Positions 1-9,963 are shown, counted from the stretch's first letter. The stretch is DNA of 64,000 nt from G963663315 sp965204925 (GCA_965204925.1 OZ242021.1:2294001-2358000); one strand, 5' to 3'. The notes: generated from the letters alone by a model not told the origin. Made by a program: numbers and translations.

Positions 1-9
1 GTGCGGAGC

Positions 10-786
10 CTAGTGTTCGAGAATCTGGCTGAGAAACAACCTGGTGCGCTCGTGTTGTGCGTTGTCGAAGAAATCGTCGGGATTGTTTTCCTCGATAATC
101 TCCCCGCCATCCATGAAAATAACGCGGTCGGCAACGGTTTTGGCGAACCCCATTTCGTGGGTAACACATAACATGGTAATGCCCTCGCTGGCCAGTTCGA
201 TCATGACATCCAGTACTTCCTTGATCATTTCAGGGTCAAGCGCCGAGGTCGGCTCATCGAAAAGCATGATACGGGGTTTCATGCACAGGCTGCGGGCGAT
301 GGCGACACGTTGTTGCTGACCGCCTGAAAGCTGTCCCGGATACTTGTTCGCCTGTTCGGGAATTTTCACTCTCTCCAGAAACTGCATGGCGATTTCTTCC
401 GCCTGAGCGAGGGGGGTTTTACGTACCCAGATCGGGGCCAGTGTGCAGTTTTCGAGTACGGTCAGGTGCGGGAACAGGTTGAAATGCTGGAATACCATGC
501 CCACTTCCCGCCTTACTATCTCAATTTTTTTAAGATCGTTGGTCAACTCCACACCATCGACAATAATGTCGCCTTGCTGGTGCTCCTCCAGGCGGTTGAT
601 ACAGCGAATGACCGTGGACTTGCCCGAACCTGACGGTCCGCAGATGACTATTTTCTCTCCGCGAGCCACATTCAGGTTGATGTCCTTCAGTACATGAAAC
701 TCGCCGTACCATTTGTGCATGGCGTTGATCATGATGGCGTATTCGGGTTGGTCGCTGTCGCCTATAGTGGATAGTTGATCATTCAT
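10..786 (-). CDS. aapP: Amino acid ABC transporter ATP-binding protein (AapP/GlnQ type)
   Basis: ATPase subunit of a polar amino acid importer, on the inner face of the membrane. Visible motifs are the Walker A GPSGSGKST, the ABC signature LSGGQQQRVAIARS, Walker B IMLFDEPTSALDP and the switch histidine in CVTHEMGFA. About 258 aa, normal for the family. The start is placed at MNDQLSTIG because a GGGGAGC ribosome site lies just upstream and everything farther 5' is inside aapM. It is the last gene of aapJ-aapQ-aapM-aapP and is complete, with its TAG stop at 10-12. Substrate range (general L-amino acids, as in Rhizobium Aap/Bzt) is inferred from the operon and not readable from this subunit. Confidence 0.95.
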   Translation of the reverse strand: MNDQLSTIGDSDQPEYAIMINAMHKWYGEFHVLKDINLNVARGEKIVICGPSGSGKSTVIRCINRLEEHQQGDIIVDGVELTNDLKKIEIVRREVGMVFQHFNLFPHLTVLENCTLAPIWVRKTPLAQAEEIAMQFLERVKIPEQANKYPGQLSGGQQQRVAIARSLCMKPRIMLFDEPTSALDPEMIKEVLDVMIELASEGITMLCVTHEMGFAKTVADRVIFMDGGEIIEENNPDDFFDNAQHERTRLFLSQILEH

Positions 787-823
787 TGTCGGCTCCCCGC
801 CAGTATTCGGTCGCTTTTTCGGG

Positions 824-1933
824 TCATCGCTTGTGGCCCGTTTGCAGTTTGTTTTCGAGATACAGAGAATACCTTGCCATCGCGAAACAGGAAATAAAGA
901 AGAACACGGCGACCAGCAAATAGACCTCATAGGCAAGACCGGTCCACTTGGTATCGGCAAGGGAGGCACGTCCAACTCCCAACGGGTCCAGCAGCCCTAT
1001 GATCAGGACCAGGGTGGTATCCTTGTATAATCCGATAAAAGTATTGACAATTCCCGGAATGGAAATTTTAAGGGCCTGGGGCAGGATCACCAGCCGCATG
1101 GAAGCCCAGTACTTCAGACCCATGGCATCGGCGGCTTCAAACTGGCCGGAAGGCAGCGCCTGCAACCCCCCACGGATAACTTCCGCCATATAAGCCGACG
1201 CAAACAGGGTCACCATGATCAGTACGCGCAATAACAGATCGAATGAGGTGCCGGGTGGCAGGAAGTAACTCAACATCGTCGAGGCTACGAACAACAGGGT
1301 GATTAGCGGAACGCCGCGGATAAATTCGATAAACCCGACACAAAACAACCTCACTACAGGCAGGTTCGACTGGCGGCCGAGCGCCAGCAGGATGCCAATC
1401 GGCAATGAGGCCGCAATGCCGGTGACTCCGATCACCAGGGTTAACATGAAGCCGCCGAATTCATGCGTTGGCACTGGCGTCAGTCCGCCGCCGCCAATCA
1501 AAAGCCAGCCCGCGATAAACGGAAATGCAGCCGCAAAGTATAAACCGTATTTACGGTAAGGAAAGTTGTCAAACAGAACGGCGGCGGTGGCGACCAGTAA
1601 CAGGACAAAGGACAGGTTGACCCGCCAGCGTTCCCCGGCGGGATAGAAGCCGTAGGCGAACAGTCTCATTCTTTCTGTGATAAAGGCCCAGCAGGCGCCG
1701 TTTCCCTTGGCCTTGCACTCATCCCGGTCTGCGCCGGTATACGCTGCGTCGAGGAATAACCAGTCGATTGCCGGAGGGAGTATCTTGTACAGGAGCCATA
1801 CCACGACAATGGTCATGATGACATTTGTCGGGGAAGAAAACAGGTTTTCCTTTATCCAGGCAATCGGCCCGATCGTGTTTGACGGGGGCGGCAGATCCGG
1901 ATGTTCACCCGGCTTGTATGTTTTCCCGTTCAT
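824..1933 (-). CDS. aapM: Amino acid ABC transporter permease (AapM)
   Basis: Second membrane subunit of the Aap-type importer, 369 aa. A long N-terminal extension with hydrophobic segments (around residues 35-55 and 105-150) precedes the HisM-type permease core. The EAA loop that contacts the ATPase is visible around EAADAMGLKYWASMRLVILP. It ends with a basic cytoplasmic tail. It is separated from aapQ by 21 bp and from aapP by 37 bp, so the three are surely cotranscribed. The unusual N-terminal length is normal for AapQ/AapM/BztB/BztC-type permeases and distinguishes them from short GlnP-type permeases. Confidence 0.92.
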   Translation of the reverse strand: MNGKTYKPGEHPDLPPPSNTIGPIAWIKENLFSSPTNVIMTIVVVWLLYKILPPAIDWLFLDAAYTGADRDECKAKGNGACWAFITERMRLFAYGFYPAGERWRVNLSFVLLLVATAAVLFDNFPYRKYGLYFAAAFPFIAGWLLIGGGGLTPVPTHEFGGFMLTLVIGVTGIAASLPIGILLALGRQSNLPVVRLFCVGFIEFIRGVPLITLLFVASTMLSYFLPPGTSFDLLLRVLIMVTLFASAYMAEVIRGGLQALPSGQFEAADAMGLKYWASMRLVILPQALKISIPGIVNTFIGLYKDTTLVLIIGLLDPLGVGRASLADTKWTGLAYEVYLLVAVFFFISCFAMARYSLYLENKLQTGHKR

Positions 1934-1954
1934 GCCTGGTTATCTGCAATATAC

Positions 1955-3142
1955 CTATCGTTCGACCAGCTTGATGCGGTTGTTATACCAGTTCATCGCT
2001 GCGGAAATCGTCAGTGACAGAAACAGGTAGAGCAGCAGGACAATGGTCATGCACTCCATTTCCCGACCGGTCTGGTTCAGGGAAATCCCTCCTATCGTGG
2101 CGACAATATCCATGTAACCGACCGCAATCGCCAGAGAGGAGTTTTTCGTCAGATTGAGATATTGACTGGTCAGGGGTGGGACGATCACCCTGAGCGCTTG
2201 TGGTATGACAACGAGGCTCAGGGTGCGGCCGCGACTGATTCCGAGCGCGTAGGCCGCTTCGGTCTGTCCCCAGCTGACCGCGGTAATTCCGGCGCGTACG
2301 ATCTCACCGATGAAGGAAGCGGTATAGAGCGACAGCGCCAGCCAAAGGGCAATGAATTCCGGGCGCAGAACCATCCCGCCGCGGAAGTTGAAACCTTTCA
2401 GTTCCGGGATATCCCAGGTGACCGGGCTACCCAATACGAAATACATGAGCAACGGCACACCGACTATTGCCCCGAGGTTTATCCAGAATACCGGATAACG
2501 GGTTCCGGTCCGATCCTGTACCTTTTTTGCATGGCGTGTAAACCACAGGCTGAACAGAAGGCCCGCGGCAACCAGTCCGCCAACAACCCAGAACAACGGC
2601 TCGAACACCGGTTTGGGCGTAAAGAAACCGCGGTTGGTCAGAAATGCGGCATCTTCCAGGTTGATGGCCTGTCTCGGAACCGGCAGGGTATGCACGATAA
2701 TGCCATGAATCATGAGGATGTGGAGCAGCAGGGGGACGTTCCTTACATATTCAATGTAGATATATGCCAATTTGTTCGTCAGCCAGTTCCCGGAGAGCCG
2801 CAGTACGCCGAGGATAAACCCCAGGATGGTGGCAAGCACGAGGCCGCAAGCGGCCACGAGCAGGGTATTGATGATACCCACCACCATGGCGCGCAGATGG
2901 GTTGACCTGGAATCGTATTCGATGAAGCGCTGGCTGATATCGTAGTTCGAGGGCTGGGTCAAAAAGTCGAAGCTGTATCCCTTGCCAAGAGCCTCAAGGT
3001 TGATTACCGCGTTTCGTACCAGATAAGCAAAAAAGCCGAAGACGATAACAACTGTAATGATCTGCACAATGACCGAGCGCGCTTCCTTGTTGTTCCACAG
3101 ACGGGAAACGATATTTTGCCGCGGCAGTGCAGTTTCAGTCAT
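1955..3142 (-). CDS. aapQ: Amino acid ABC transporter permease (AapQ)
   Basis: First membrane subunit of the importer, 395 aa. The N-terminal helix (VIVQIITVVIVFGFFAYLV) and the SQRFIEYDSRSTHLRA stretch typify AapQ/BztB permeases. The C-terminal EAA loop is visible as EAAYALGISRGRTLSLVVIPQ. It forms a heterodimeric channel with AapM. The gene lies just downstream of a stem-loop terminator that separates it from aapJ, which would lower permease expression relative to the binding protein. Confidence 0.92.
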   Translation of the reverse strand: MTETALPRQNIVSRLWNNKEARSVIVQIITVVIVFGFFAYLVRNAVINLEALGKGYSFDFLTQPSNYDISQRFIEYDSRSTHLRAMVVGIINTLLVAACGLVLATILGFILGVLRLSGNWLTNKLAYIYIEYVRNVPLLLHILMIHGIIVHTLPVPRQAINLEDAAFLTNRGFFTPKPVFEPLFWVVGGLVAAGLLFSLWFTRHAKKVQDRTGTRYPVFWINLGAIVGVPLLMYFVLGSPVTWDIPELKGFNFRGGMVLRPEFIALWLALSLYTASFIGEIVRAGITAVSWGQTEAAYALGISRGRTLSLVVIPQALRVIVPPLTSQYLNLTKNSSLAIAVGYMDIVATIGGISLNQTGREMECMTIVLLLYLFLSLTISAAMNWYNNRIKLVER

Positions 3143-3187
3143 TTCAAAACGCTTCTACGCTTCTACATCAATAACGCTCACTTCCAT

Positions 3188-3217
3188 AAAAAAGGGGCGC
3201 CGGAAAGCGCCCCTTTT
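3188..3217 (-). terminator. Intra-operon stem-loop between aapJ and aapQ
   Basis: Read on the minus strand, AAGGGGCGC, loop TTTCCG and GCGCCCCTT form a nine-pair GC-rich stem followed by a run of T. It lies 3' of the aapJ stop and 5' of the aapQ start, the usual position of an attenuating terminator that keeps binding-protein mRNA in excess over permease mRNA. The structure is seen directly; its role is inferred. Confidence 0.75.
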
Positions 3218-3246
3218 CCCTGCAGGATCAAGCGCCGGGGAAGCTG

Positions 3247-4266
3247 TTAACGAATCGGCGCCGCATACAGGATGCCGCCGTCTCTCCAGGAAGCGTTGAG
3301 ACCGCGCGCCAGCCCCAGGGGGGTGTCCGGGCCAATCGTTTTTTCAAACAGTTCAGCGTAGTTACCGCCGGCCTGAATAGCCCGCAATGCCCATTGCGCG
3401 TCCAGCCCCAGCATTTTGCCCATATCGCCTTCGGTGCCCAGCAGGCGGTTGATGCTCGGATTGTCACCCGCCTGCATGGCCATTTCGCCCGCATTGGCCT
3501 GGGTTATACCCAGTTCTTCGGCAATGATGATGGCGTTAACCACCCATTTTCCGATATCGGCCCATTCATCGTCGCCATGGCGAACCGCTCCGGCCAGAGG
3601 CTCCTTGGAAATGATTTCGGGAAGAATGATATGTGCCGAGGGGTCATCCAGCGCTGCGCGGGTGGAAGCCAGACCGGAGGCATCCGTCGTATAGGCATCG
3701 CAACGGTCGGCAGAATAGTTGGAAATGCCTTCTTCGTTGGTTTCGATAGCGACCGGTTCGTAGTTGATATTATTGACCCGCATGTAATCGGCGAGGTTCA
3801 ACTCGGTGGTTGTGCCGGTCTGGATACATACCGACGCGCCTTCCAGTTCTGTTGCCGAGGTAATTCCCTTGTCCTTTCCGATCAGGAAACCCTGTCCGTC
3901 ATAGTAATTGACTGGCAGGAAGGTCAGTTTGAGGTCTACATCACGGCTCAGGGTTTCTGTCGTGTTACGAAAGAGAATATCGCCATCCCCCGAGTTCAGC
4001 AGGGTGAAACGGGTTTTTCCGGTAGAAGGGATGAATTTGACTTTCTCGCCGTCGCCCAGCACGGCAGCGGCTACAGCACGGCAAAATCCGACATCAAAAC
4101 CTTCCCAACGGCCATTTTCGTCGGGCGCGGCAAAACCCGCCAGACCCGTTGTAACGATACAGTTCAACTCTCCCCTGGCCTGCACATCCTGCAATGTACC
4201 AGCCTGGGCGGTCATCGTAATCAATGATGAGGCAGCAACAAGCGCCGCGGATTTGATAAGTTTCAT
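3247..4266 (-). CDS. aapJ: Amino acid ABC transporter substrate-binding protein (AapJ)
   Basis: Periplasmic receptor of the importer, about 339 aa. A signal peptide is visible (MKLIKSAALVAASSLITMTAQAG, split after AQA). The mature protein has the family-3 solute-binding pattern (GELNCIVTTGLAGFAAPDE, then GFDVGFCRAVAAAVLGD). The start was chosen at MKLIKS rather than the longer frame because GGAG precedes it and the signal peptide then begins correctly. It is first in the operon, with a good promoter upstream at 4341-4368. Confidence 0.94.
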   Translation of the reverse strand: MKLIKSAALVAASSLITMTAQAGTLQDVQARGELNCIVTTGLAGFAAPDENGRWEGFDVGFCRAVAAAVLGDGEKVKFIPSTGKTRFTLLNSGDGDILFRNTTETLSRDVDLKLTFLPVNYYDGQGFLIGKDKGITSATELEGASVCIQTGTTTELNLADYMRVNNINYEPVAIETNEEGISNYSADRCDAYTTDASGLASTRAALDDPSAHIILPEIISKEPLAGAVRHGDDEWADIGKWVVNAIIIAEELGITQANAGEMAMQAGDNPSINRLLGTEGDMGKMLGLDAQWALRAIQAGGNYAELFEKTIGPDTPLGLARGLNASWRDGGILYAAPIR

Positions 4267-4340
4267 AGTGTTCTCCAATTCATAATCAGTGACTCGGATC
4301 AGCTTGTCTCCCAAGGATAAAGCTGTGCCTTGCATCAATC

Positions 4341-4368
4341 ATTATAGCCAATTCGTATTGCAAATCAA
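4341..4368 (-). promoter_or_regulatory. Sigma-70-type promoter for aapJQMP
   Basis: On the minus strand a TTGATT -35 (4363-4368), a 16-bp spacer and a perfect TATAAT -10 (4341-4346) stand about 75 bp before the aapJ start. No operator could be identified. Confidence 0.55.
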
Positions 4369-4377
4369 TCAGTCAAA

Positions 4378-5358
4378 TCACGAAAATTTTGCCTGTGCAT
4401 CGGCGTGGTACGATGATCTCACCATGGGAGCGGAAGCCACATTGGCAAAGCCGATCGATTCGGCGGTTTCCCGCAGCGCTTCGAATTCTGCCGGATGCCA
4501 GTAGCGCCGCACCGGAAGATGATGGAGACTCGGTTGCAGATACTGTCCGAGCGTCAGCATATCGACCTCGTGATTGACGAGATCCTCCATGACTTTGATG
4601 ACCTCTGCCCGAGATTCGCCCAGCCCCAGCATGAGGCCCGATTTGGTCGGCAACTGCGGCTGATCGCGCTTGACCCGCTTCAGAAGATCGAGAGAATACC
4701 GATAGTCCGAGCCGGGACGGACTTCCCGGTACAGTCGGGGCACGGTCTCCAGGTTATGGTTGAAAACATCGCTCGGCGCCTGCGCCAGGATATCGACGGC
4801 TTTCTCCATTCTGCCCCGGAAGTCGGGGGTCAGAATTTCGATGCGGGTTTGCGGGCTGTGTGTACGCACCGCCCGGATACAATCCACGAAATGGCCGGCG
4901 CCGCCGTCGCGCAAGTCATCGCGGTCGACGGAGGTGATCACGACATATCGCAGCTTCATGCCGGCAACAGTTTGCGCAAGATTTTCCGGCTCCGCCGGAT
5001 CCAGCGGGTTAGGGCGTCCATGGGCGACATCACAAAATGGACATCTGCGCGTACAGATATCCCCCATGATCATGAACGTGGCTGTGCCGTTGCCAAAACA
5101 TTCACCCAGATTGGGACAGGCGGCTTCCTCGCACACGGTATGCAATCCTCTTGATCGCAATATTTTCTTCAAGGCAGCCACTTCCGGGGCGCCGGTGAAA
5201 CTGGCCCGAATCCATGCCGGCTTGCGCAGCAGTTTCTCTTTTGGCAGCGGTTCGAACCTGACCGGAATGCGCGCCATTTTATCCGCGCCGCGCAGCTTTT
5301 CGCCGCGTATAATTTTTTTCGGGACGTTGACTGCCGCGGCGGGTGAGTTTCTGTCCAT
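4378..5358 (-). CDS. lipA: Lipoyl synthase
   Basis: Radical-SAM enzyme that inserts two sulfurs into octanoyl-lysine of lipoate-dependent proteins such as GcvH. Both iron-sulfur sites are visible: the auxiliary-cluster cysteines in CEEAACPNLGEC and the radical-SAM motif CTRRCPFC. The C-terminal ASAPMVRSSYHA is the usual LipA ending. About 326 aa. The start at MDRNSP, 11 bp after the gcvP stop, is preferred; an internal start at MARIPVRF (5277) is possible, since the first 27 residues are poorly conserved. Its place in the glycine cleavage operon makes sense because H protein needs lipoylation. Confidence 0.95.
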   Translation of the reverse strand: MDRNSPAAAVNVPKKIIRGEKLRGADKMARIPVRFEPLPKEKLLRKPAWIRASFTGAPEVAALKKILRSRGLHTVCEEAACPNLGECFGNGTATFMIMGDICTRRCPFCDVAHGRPNPLDPAEPENLAQTVAGMKLRYVVITSVDRDDLRDGGAGHFVDCIRAVRTHSPQTRIEILTPDFRGRMEKAVDILAQAPSDVFNHNLETVPRLYREVRPGSDYRYSLDLLKRVKRDQPQLPTKSGLMLGLGESRAEVIKVMEDLVNHEVDMLTLGQYLQPSLHHLPVRRYWHPAEFEALRETAESIGFANVASAPMVRSSYHADAQAKFS

Positions 5359-5369
5359 AGTCTTGCGGC

Positions 5370-8228
5370 TTATTCGTAATTGCTTACAGGAGGGCAGGAG
5401 CAAACCAGATTTCTGTCGCCATACACGTTATCTACCCGTCCTGTGGGCGGCCAGAATTTGTTGTTCCGTGTTTCTGTCACGGGAAAGAACGCGCGTTGCC
5501 GCGAGTAGGGACGGTCCCAGTCATCACTGACCAGCAGATGGTATGCATGGGGAGCATTGCTCAGCAGGTTGTTTCCCTGCAGTTCCGGGTTATTTTCTAT
5601 CTCTCTGATTTCCTCCCGAATACCGATCAACGCATCGCAGAAGCGATCGATTTCCTCCAGAGACTCACTCTCCGTAGGTTCGATCATAAATGAATCGGGT
5701 ACCGGCCAGGACATGGTGGGCGCATGGAATCCGTAATCGATCAGACGCTTGGCGACGTCTTCGACTGTAATACCGCTACGCGCCCTGAGCGGCGCCAGAT
5801 CGATCACACATTCGTGAGCAACCCGCCCGTTCACCCCCTTGTAGACAACCGGGAAGTACGGATCAAGGCGGTGGGCAATATAGTTGGCGTTGAGGATGGC
5901 CACCTGGGTAGAGCGTTTGAGCCCCTGTTTGCCGAGCAATCTCATATAGGCCCACGAGATAGGCAATATCAGCGGCGAACCCCAGGGAGCTGCCGAAACG
6001 GTTCCTATCGAACTCGAGCCGCCGCGATTGCAACTGACTACCGGATGATCGGGCAAAAAGGGCAGCAGATGTTTTTTGACTCCGATCGGTCCCATGCCGG
6101 GTCCGCCGCCGCCATGTGGTATGGCAAATGTCTTGTGCAGATTCAGGTGCATGACGTCGGCGCCGATTTCGGCGGGGCGGCAGATACCGACCATCGCATT
6201 CATGTTGGCGCCGTCCATATATACCTGTCCTCCATTGTGGTGGACAATGCGGCAAATTTCCCGAATGGACTCCTCAAATACGCCATGGGTCGAAGGGTAG
6301 GTCACCATGGTCGCAGCCAGAGTCTCCCTGTGTTCTTCCGCCTTGTTCCGAAAATCGTCCAGGTCGATGTTGCCCTGGTTGTCGCATTTGACCACGACCA
6401 CCTTCATTCCCGCCATGACTGCGCTGGCTGGATTGGTGCCATGCGCCGAAGACGGAATCAGGCATGCCGTTCTTTCCATGTTACCGTGCGAGCGATGCCA
6501 GGCGCGAATACACAACAGTCCCGTGTACTCACCCTGGGAGCCGGCGTTGGGCTGAAAGGAAAACCCGTCGAATCCGGTCAGTTGACACAACATGGAATCC
6601 AGGCGGTTGATAATTCGGTGGTAGCCTTTGGTATGTTTGGCCGGCGCGAAAGGGTGGATATGCGCGAAAAGCGGGTTCGATATGGGTTCCATTTCACTGG
6701 CGGCATTGAGCTTCATCGTGCACGACCCCAAAGGGATCATGGCGCGCGCCAGGGTAATGTCCTTGCTTGCCGTCTTTCTCAGGTAGCGCATGAATTCCGT
6801 TTCCGAGCGGTAGCGGTGAAATATCGGGTGAGTCAGAAAATCGCTGCTTCGTTGCAGCGCCGACGGGATAGACGGGGCCAGATCGACATTGAACAGGTCG
6901 CCCTTGATTCGCCCCGGGGTGATGCCCTCGAATACTTCAAGCAAGCCGGACACCTTTTCCCGGGACAGGGTTTCATCCAGACTGATGCCGATATGGTCAT
7001 CGTCAATCAGGCGGAGGTTGTAGCGCGCCTGTTCCGCCTTGTCCAGGAGCATTTTGGCCTGATTCCGTGTCCGTACCATAATGGTATCGAAGAAATGCTC
7101 GTGGATTATTTCAAAGCCTAGCCCGGTCAGTCCCTGCGCCAGCGCCCGCGCCATTCTGTTGATGTTTTTGGCTATGCGGGTAAGACCCTCGGGGCCATGA
7201 TACATGGCATAAAGAGTGGCCATAACAGCCAACAGAACCTGCGACGTGCAGATATTGCTGGTCGCCTTGTCCCGCCGGATGTGCTGTTCCCGGGTTTGCA
7301 ATGCCATGCGATAGGCCAGATTGCCGTTTGAGTCTGTGCTGACGCCAATCAGGCGGCCCGGCAACAGGCGCTTGTATTTTTCACGGGTGGCCATATATGC
7401 GGCATGCGGGCCGCCGAACCCCATGGGAACGCCGAATCGCTGGGTACTGCCGACAACAATATCCGCGCCCATTTCACCGGGAGGAGTCAACAAGGTCAGA
7501 GCCAGAGGATCAGCCGCCATGATCACGGTCGTGTTGCGGGATTTCAGCTGAGCGATGAGGCGGTTATAGTCCCGGATTTTTCCCGATGCGGCGGGATACT
7601 GGAACAGCCCCGCGAAAAAATCACCTTGTTCGCCATCCACGCGGTAATCTCCGACTACCACCTCTATCGCCAACGGCTCGGCTCGGGTGCGTATCACGGC
7701 AATGGTCTGGGGCAAACAATCCTGATCTGCGAAAAAGCGTTTCGATTTGTTTTTTGATGCCCGCAGTCCGACCATCATGGCTTCTGCGGCAGCGGTGCCC
7801 TCATCAAGCAGGGAAGCGTTGGCCAGTTCCATTGCGGTGAGATCCATGATCATTTGCTGAAAAGTGATCAGTATTTCAAGGCGGGCCTGACTGACTTCCG
7901 GTTGGTAGGGTGTGTATGCCGTATACCAGTCCGGGTTTTCCATGACGTTACGGCGAATCACCGGCGGCGTGACCGTTCCGTAATAGCCCAGCCCGATCAT
8001 CGAAACAGCCAGGGTATTGCCGGACGCGATTTGCCGGCTCAGCTTGTTGAGGCGATTTTCACTCAAAGAGCGCGGCAGGTCGAAATCAGCCCGACTACGG
8101 ATGGAGGCGGGAATAGTCTGCTCGATCAGTTCATCCAGAGAGTCCAGTCGAAGCGCCTCCAGCATCCGCGCAATCTGTTCAGGACGGGGGCCGATATGGC
8201 GAGTAGCGAAATCATCTGCTTTGGACAT
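5370..8228 (-). CDS. gcvP: Glycine dehydrogenase (decarboxylating), P protein
   Basis: PLP-dependent decarboxylase of the glycine cleavage system. It releases CO2 from glycine and passes the aminomethyl group to lipoylated GcvH. At 952 aa it is a full-length fused N- plus C-type P protein. The PLP-lysine region HLNLHKTFAIPHGGGGPGMG is clear near residue 700, as is the N-terminal ATRHIGP start. It lies between gcvH (63 bp gap) and lipA. Nothing looks broken. Confidence 0.97.
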   Translation of the reverse strand: MSKADDFATRHIGPRPEQIARMLEALRLDSLDELIEQTIPASIRSRADFDLPRSLSENRLNKLSRQIASGNTLAVSMIGLGYYGTVTPPVIRRNVMENPDWYTAYTPYQPEVSQARLEILITFQQMIMDLTAMELANASLLDEGTAAAEAMMVGLRASKNKSKRFFADQDCLPQTIAVIRTRAEPLAIEVVVGDYRVDGEQGDFFAGLFQYPAASGKIRDYNRLIAQLKSRNTTVIMAADPLALTLLTPPGEMGADIVVGSTQRFGVPMGFGGPHAAYMATREKYKRLLPGRLIGVSTDSNGNLAYRMALQTREQHIRRDKATSNICTSQVLLAVMATLYAMYHGPEGLTRIAKNINRMARALAQGLTGLGFEIIHEHFFDTIMVRTRNQAKMLLDKAEQARYNLRLIDDDHIGISLDETLSREKVSGLLEVFEGITPGRIKGDLFNVDLAPSIPSALQRSSDFLTHPIFHRYRSETEFMRYLRKTASKDITLARAMIPLGSCTMKLNAASEMEPISNPLFAHIHPFAPAKHTKGYHRIINRLDSMLCQLTGFDGFSFQPNAGSQGEYTGLLCIRAWHRSHGNMERTACLIPSSAHGTNPASAVMAGMKVVVVKCDNQGNIDLDDFRNKAEEHRETLAATMVTYPSTHGVFEESIREICRIVHHNGGQVYMDGANMNAMVGICRPAEIGADVMHLNLHKTFAIPHGGGGPGMGPIGVKKHLLPFLPDHPVVSCNRGGSSSIGTVSAAPWGSPLILPISWAYMRLLGKQGLKRSTQVAILNANYIAHRLDPYFPVVYKGVNGRVAHECVIDLAPLRARSGITVEDVAKRLIDYGFHAPTMSWPVPDSFMIEPTESESLEEIDRFCDALIGIREEIREIENNPELQGNNLLSNAPHAYHLLVSDDWDRPYSRQRAFFPVTETRNNKFWPPTGRVDNVYGDRNLVCSCPPVSNYE

Positions 8229-8291
8229 GGATTTTCCGGATTTCTGTCGAGTGTTGGATATAGCGGGGTTTCAGGCCGGTTCCGACGGGGG

Positions 8292-8666
8292 TCACTCCAG
8301 CGATTCAACCAGAGACTGATAAGCAGTCGGGTCCATCAATCCATCCATCTCCGACAGGTCACTCGGCTTCATCTTGTATATCCAGCCTTCTCCGTCGGGG
8401 TCGTCGTTGATTTTTTGCGGAGCGTCCGCCAGTGTTTCATTGACTGCGATAACGACCCCGCTGAGCGGGGATTTGAGTTCTTCCGCGGCCTTGACCGACT
8501 CTATGACGGCAGCTTCTTCCCCCTGTTCCAGTTCACATTCCTCGTCGGGGAGATCCACATACACGATATCCCCTAATTGCCGCTGGGCAAAATCAGTAAT
8601 TCCGACTACAACCAGATCATTCTCCTGGCGCGCCCACTCGTGGTCATCGGTAAATTTAATCGTCAT
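8292..8666 (-). CDS. gcvH: Glycine cleavage system H protein
   Basis: Lipoyl carrier that shuttles the aminomethyl intermediate between P, T and L proteins, about 124 aa. The lipoylation site is lysine 59 in ESVKAAEE, followed by the usual SPLSG turn. The N-terminus MTIKFTDDHEW is canonical, which fixes the start at 8666 rather than at an earlier in-frame start. It sits between gcvT and gcvP in the operon. Confidence 0.97.
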   Translation of the reverse strand: MTIKFTDDHEWARQENDLVVVGITDFAQRQLGDIVYVDLPDEECELEQGEEAAVIESVKAAEELKSPLSGVVIAVNETLADAPQKINDDPDGEGWIYKMKPSDLSEMDGLMDPTAYQSLVESLE

Positions 8667-8731
8667 TTCAGGCCTCTCTTTATGCTTATGCAGTCGCTGT
8701 GTTTGCTCAGGAAAAATCAAATAATCCGGGA

Positions 8732-9889
8732 CTATCGCTTGCGGTAGTAGTTGCGTTTAACAAAAGGCAAGCGGGTTACCCGTACCGGCAAGCGTCTGTT
8801 GCGAACCACTGCATGCAGCGCCACTCGTTCAGGGCCGTGTCCAGTGTCCGCATGCGCCGCTTCAGCATACTGGAGGTCCACATAACCCAGACAAACCGGT
8901 TTGTCCAGACTGGGGCTGAATCCTCCGCTGGTTACTGTTCCGACTGTGCGCCCGTTGCCATTTTCCAGCGCCGCGCCCTCCCTGACCGGCGCCTTGCCAA
9001 GCGGTTGCAGTCCCACCAGTCGTCTGCAAACCTGCCCGGAAATCTGTGCAAGAACAATATCGCTTCCCGGAAATCCGCCGGCGCGCTCCCCTTGCGATCT
9101 TCTGGCTTTTGCAACCGTCCACGACAGTCCCGCTTCTACCGGTGTGGTGTCCTGGGTAATTTCATGACCGTACAGCGGCAGCCCGGCTTCCATGCGTAAT
9201 GAATCCCGCGCGCCCAGTCCGGCCCATGCCACATGCGGGCGTGACAAAAGCAATTCGGCAACCGCGACGGCGTGATCGTTGCGCATGCTGATTTCAAATC
9301 CGTCTTCGCCGGTATAGCCGCAGCGGGAAAGCAGACACGGGACGCCGTCCAGAGTAATTTCGTTGACCGACATGAATTCCATGTCCGACAAGTCATGCCC
9401 CAATTGGTTCATTACATCGAAAGACTTTGGCCCCTGTAATGCCAGCATACTCCGGTCATGCACCAGTTCCATGTCAAGCTCTTTACCAAGTTTCCCTTTC
9501 AAATAATTGAAATCAATGATTTTTCGAGATGCGTTGACAACGAGGACGAATTTTTCGTGTGTAGTGCGGGTAATGATTAGATCGTCGATAATCCCGCCGC
9601 GTTCGTTCAGCAACAGTCCGTATCTCTGCTTGCCGACAGCAAGGGAGACGATGTCCGATGGAATCAATGATTCGAGGCAGATTGCAGCATCAACGCCGCA
9701 AACGCAAATCTGCCCCATATGCGAGATATCGAAAAGACTGGCTTGCCGGCGGGTATGAAGGTGCTCGCGGATGATCCCCGGCGGATATCTGACCGGCATG
9801 TCATAACCGGCAAACGGGACCATTTTCGCGCCCGCTGCAAGATGCAAGCCGTACAACCGGGTTCTCTTCAACTGACCGGATTCACTCAC
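8732..9889 (-). CDS. gcvT: Aminomethyltransferase (T protein)
   Basis: Tetrahydrofolate-dependent T protein, which releases ammonia and makes 5,10-methylene-THF. 385 aa. Recognisable regions are FAGYDMPVRYPPGI, DISHMGQI and the folate-site stretch GYTGEDGFEI. The start codon is GTG with a GGGGG ribosome site. It is the first gene of gcvT-gcvH-gcvP-lipA. No glycine riboswitch could be recognised upstream. Confidence 0.96.
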   Translation of the reverse strand: MSESGQLKRTRLYGLHLAAGAKMVPFAGYDMPVRYPPGIIREHLHTRRQASLFDISHMGQICVCGVDAAICLESLIPSDIVSLAVGKQRYGLLLNERGGIIDDLIITRTTHEKFVLVVNASRKIIDFNYLKGKLGKELDMELVHDRSMLALQGPKSFDVMNQLGHDLSDMEFMSVNEITLDGVPCLLSRCGYTGEDGFEISMRNDHAVAVAELLLSRPHVAWAGLGARDSLRMEAGLPLYGHEITQDTTPVEAGLSWTVAKARRSQGERAGGFPGSDIVLAQISGQVCRRLVGLQPLGKAPVREGAALENGNGRTVGTVTSGGFSPSLDKPVCLGYVDLQYAEAAHADTGHGPERVALHAVVRNRRLPVRVTRLPFVKRNYYRKR

Positions 9890-9963
9890 TCACAGCCCCC
9901 ATTCAGATTAATCAACAAAACGGACGAAATCCTCAGATAAGGAACATAACACAAAATGCAGAA

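Noticed and set aside
2162..2905. Long plus-strand ORF opposite aapQ
   Set aside because: The composition is charged and low in recognisable motifs; it mirrors a well-supported permease gene. Similar mirror frames opposite gcvP, sat, the transaminase and the monooxygenase were rejected for the same reason.
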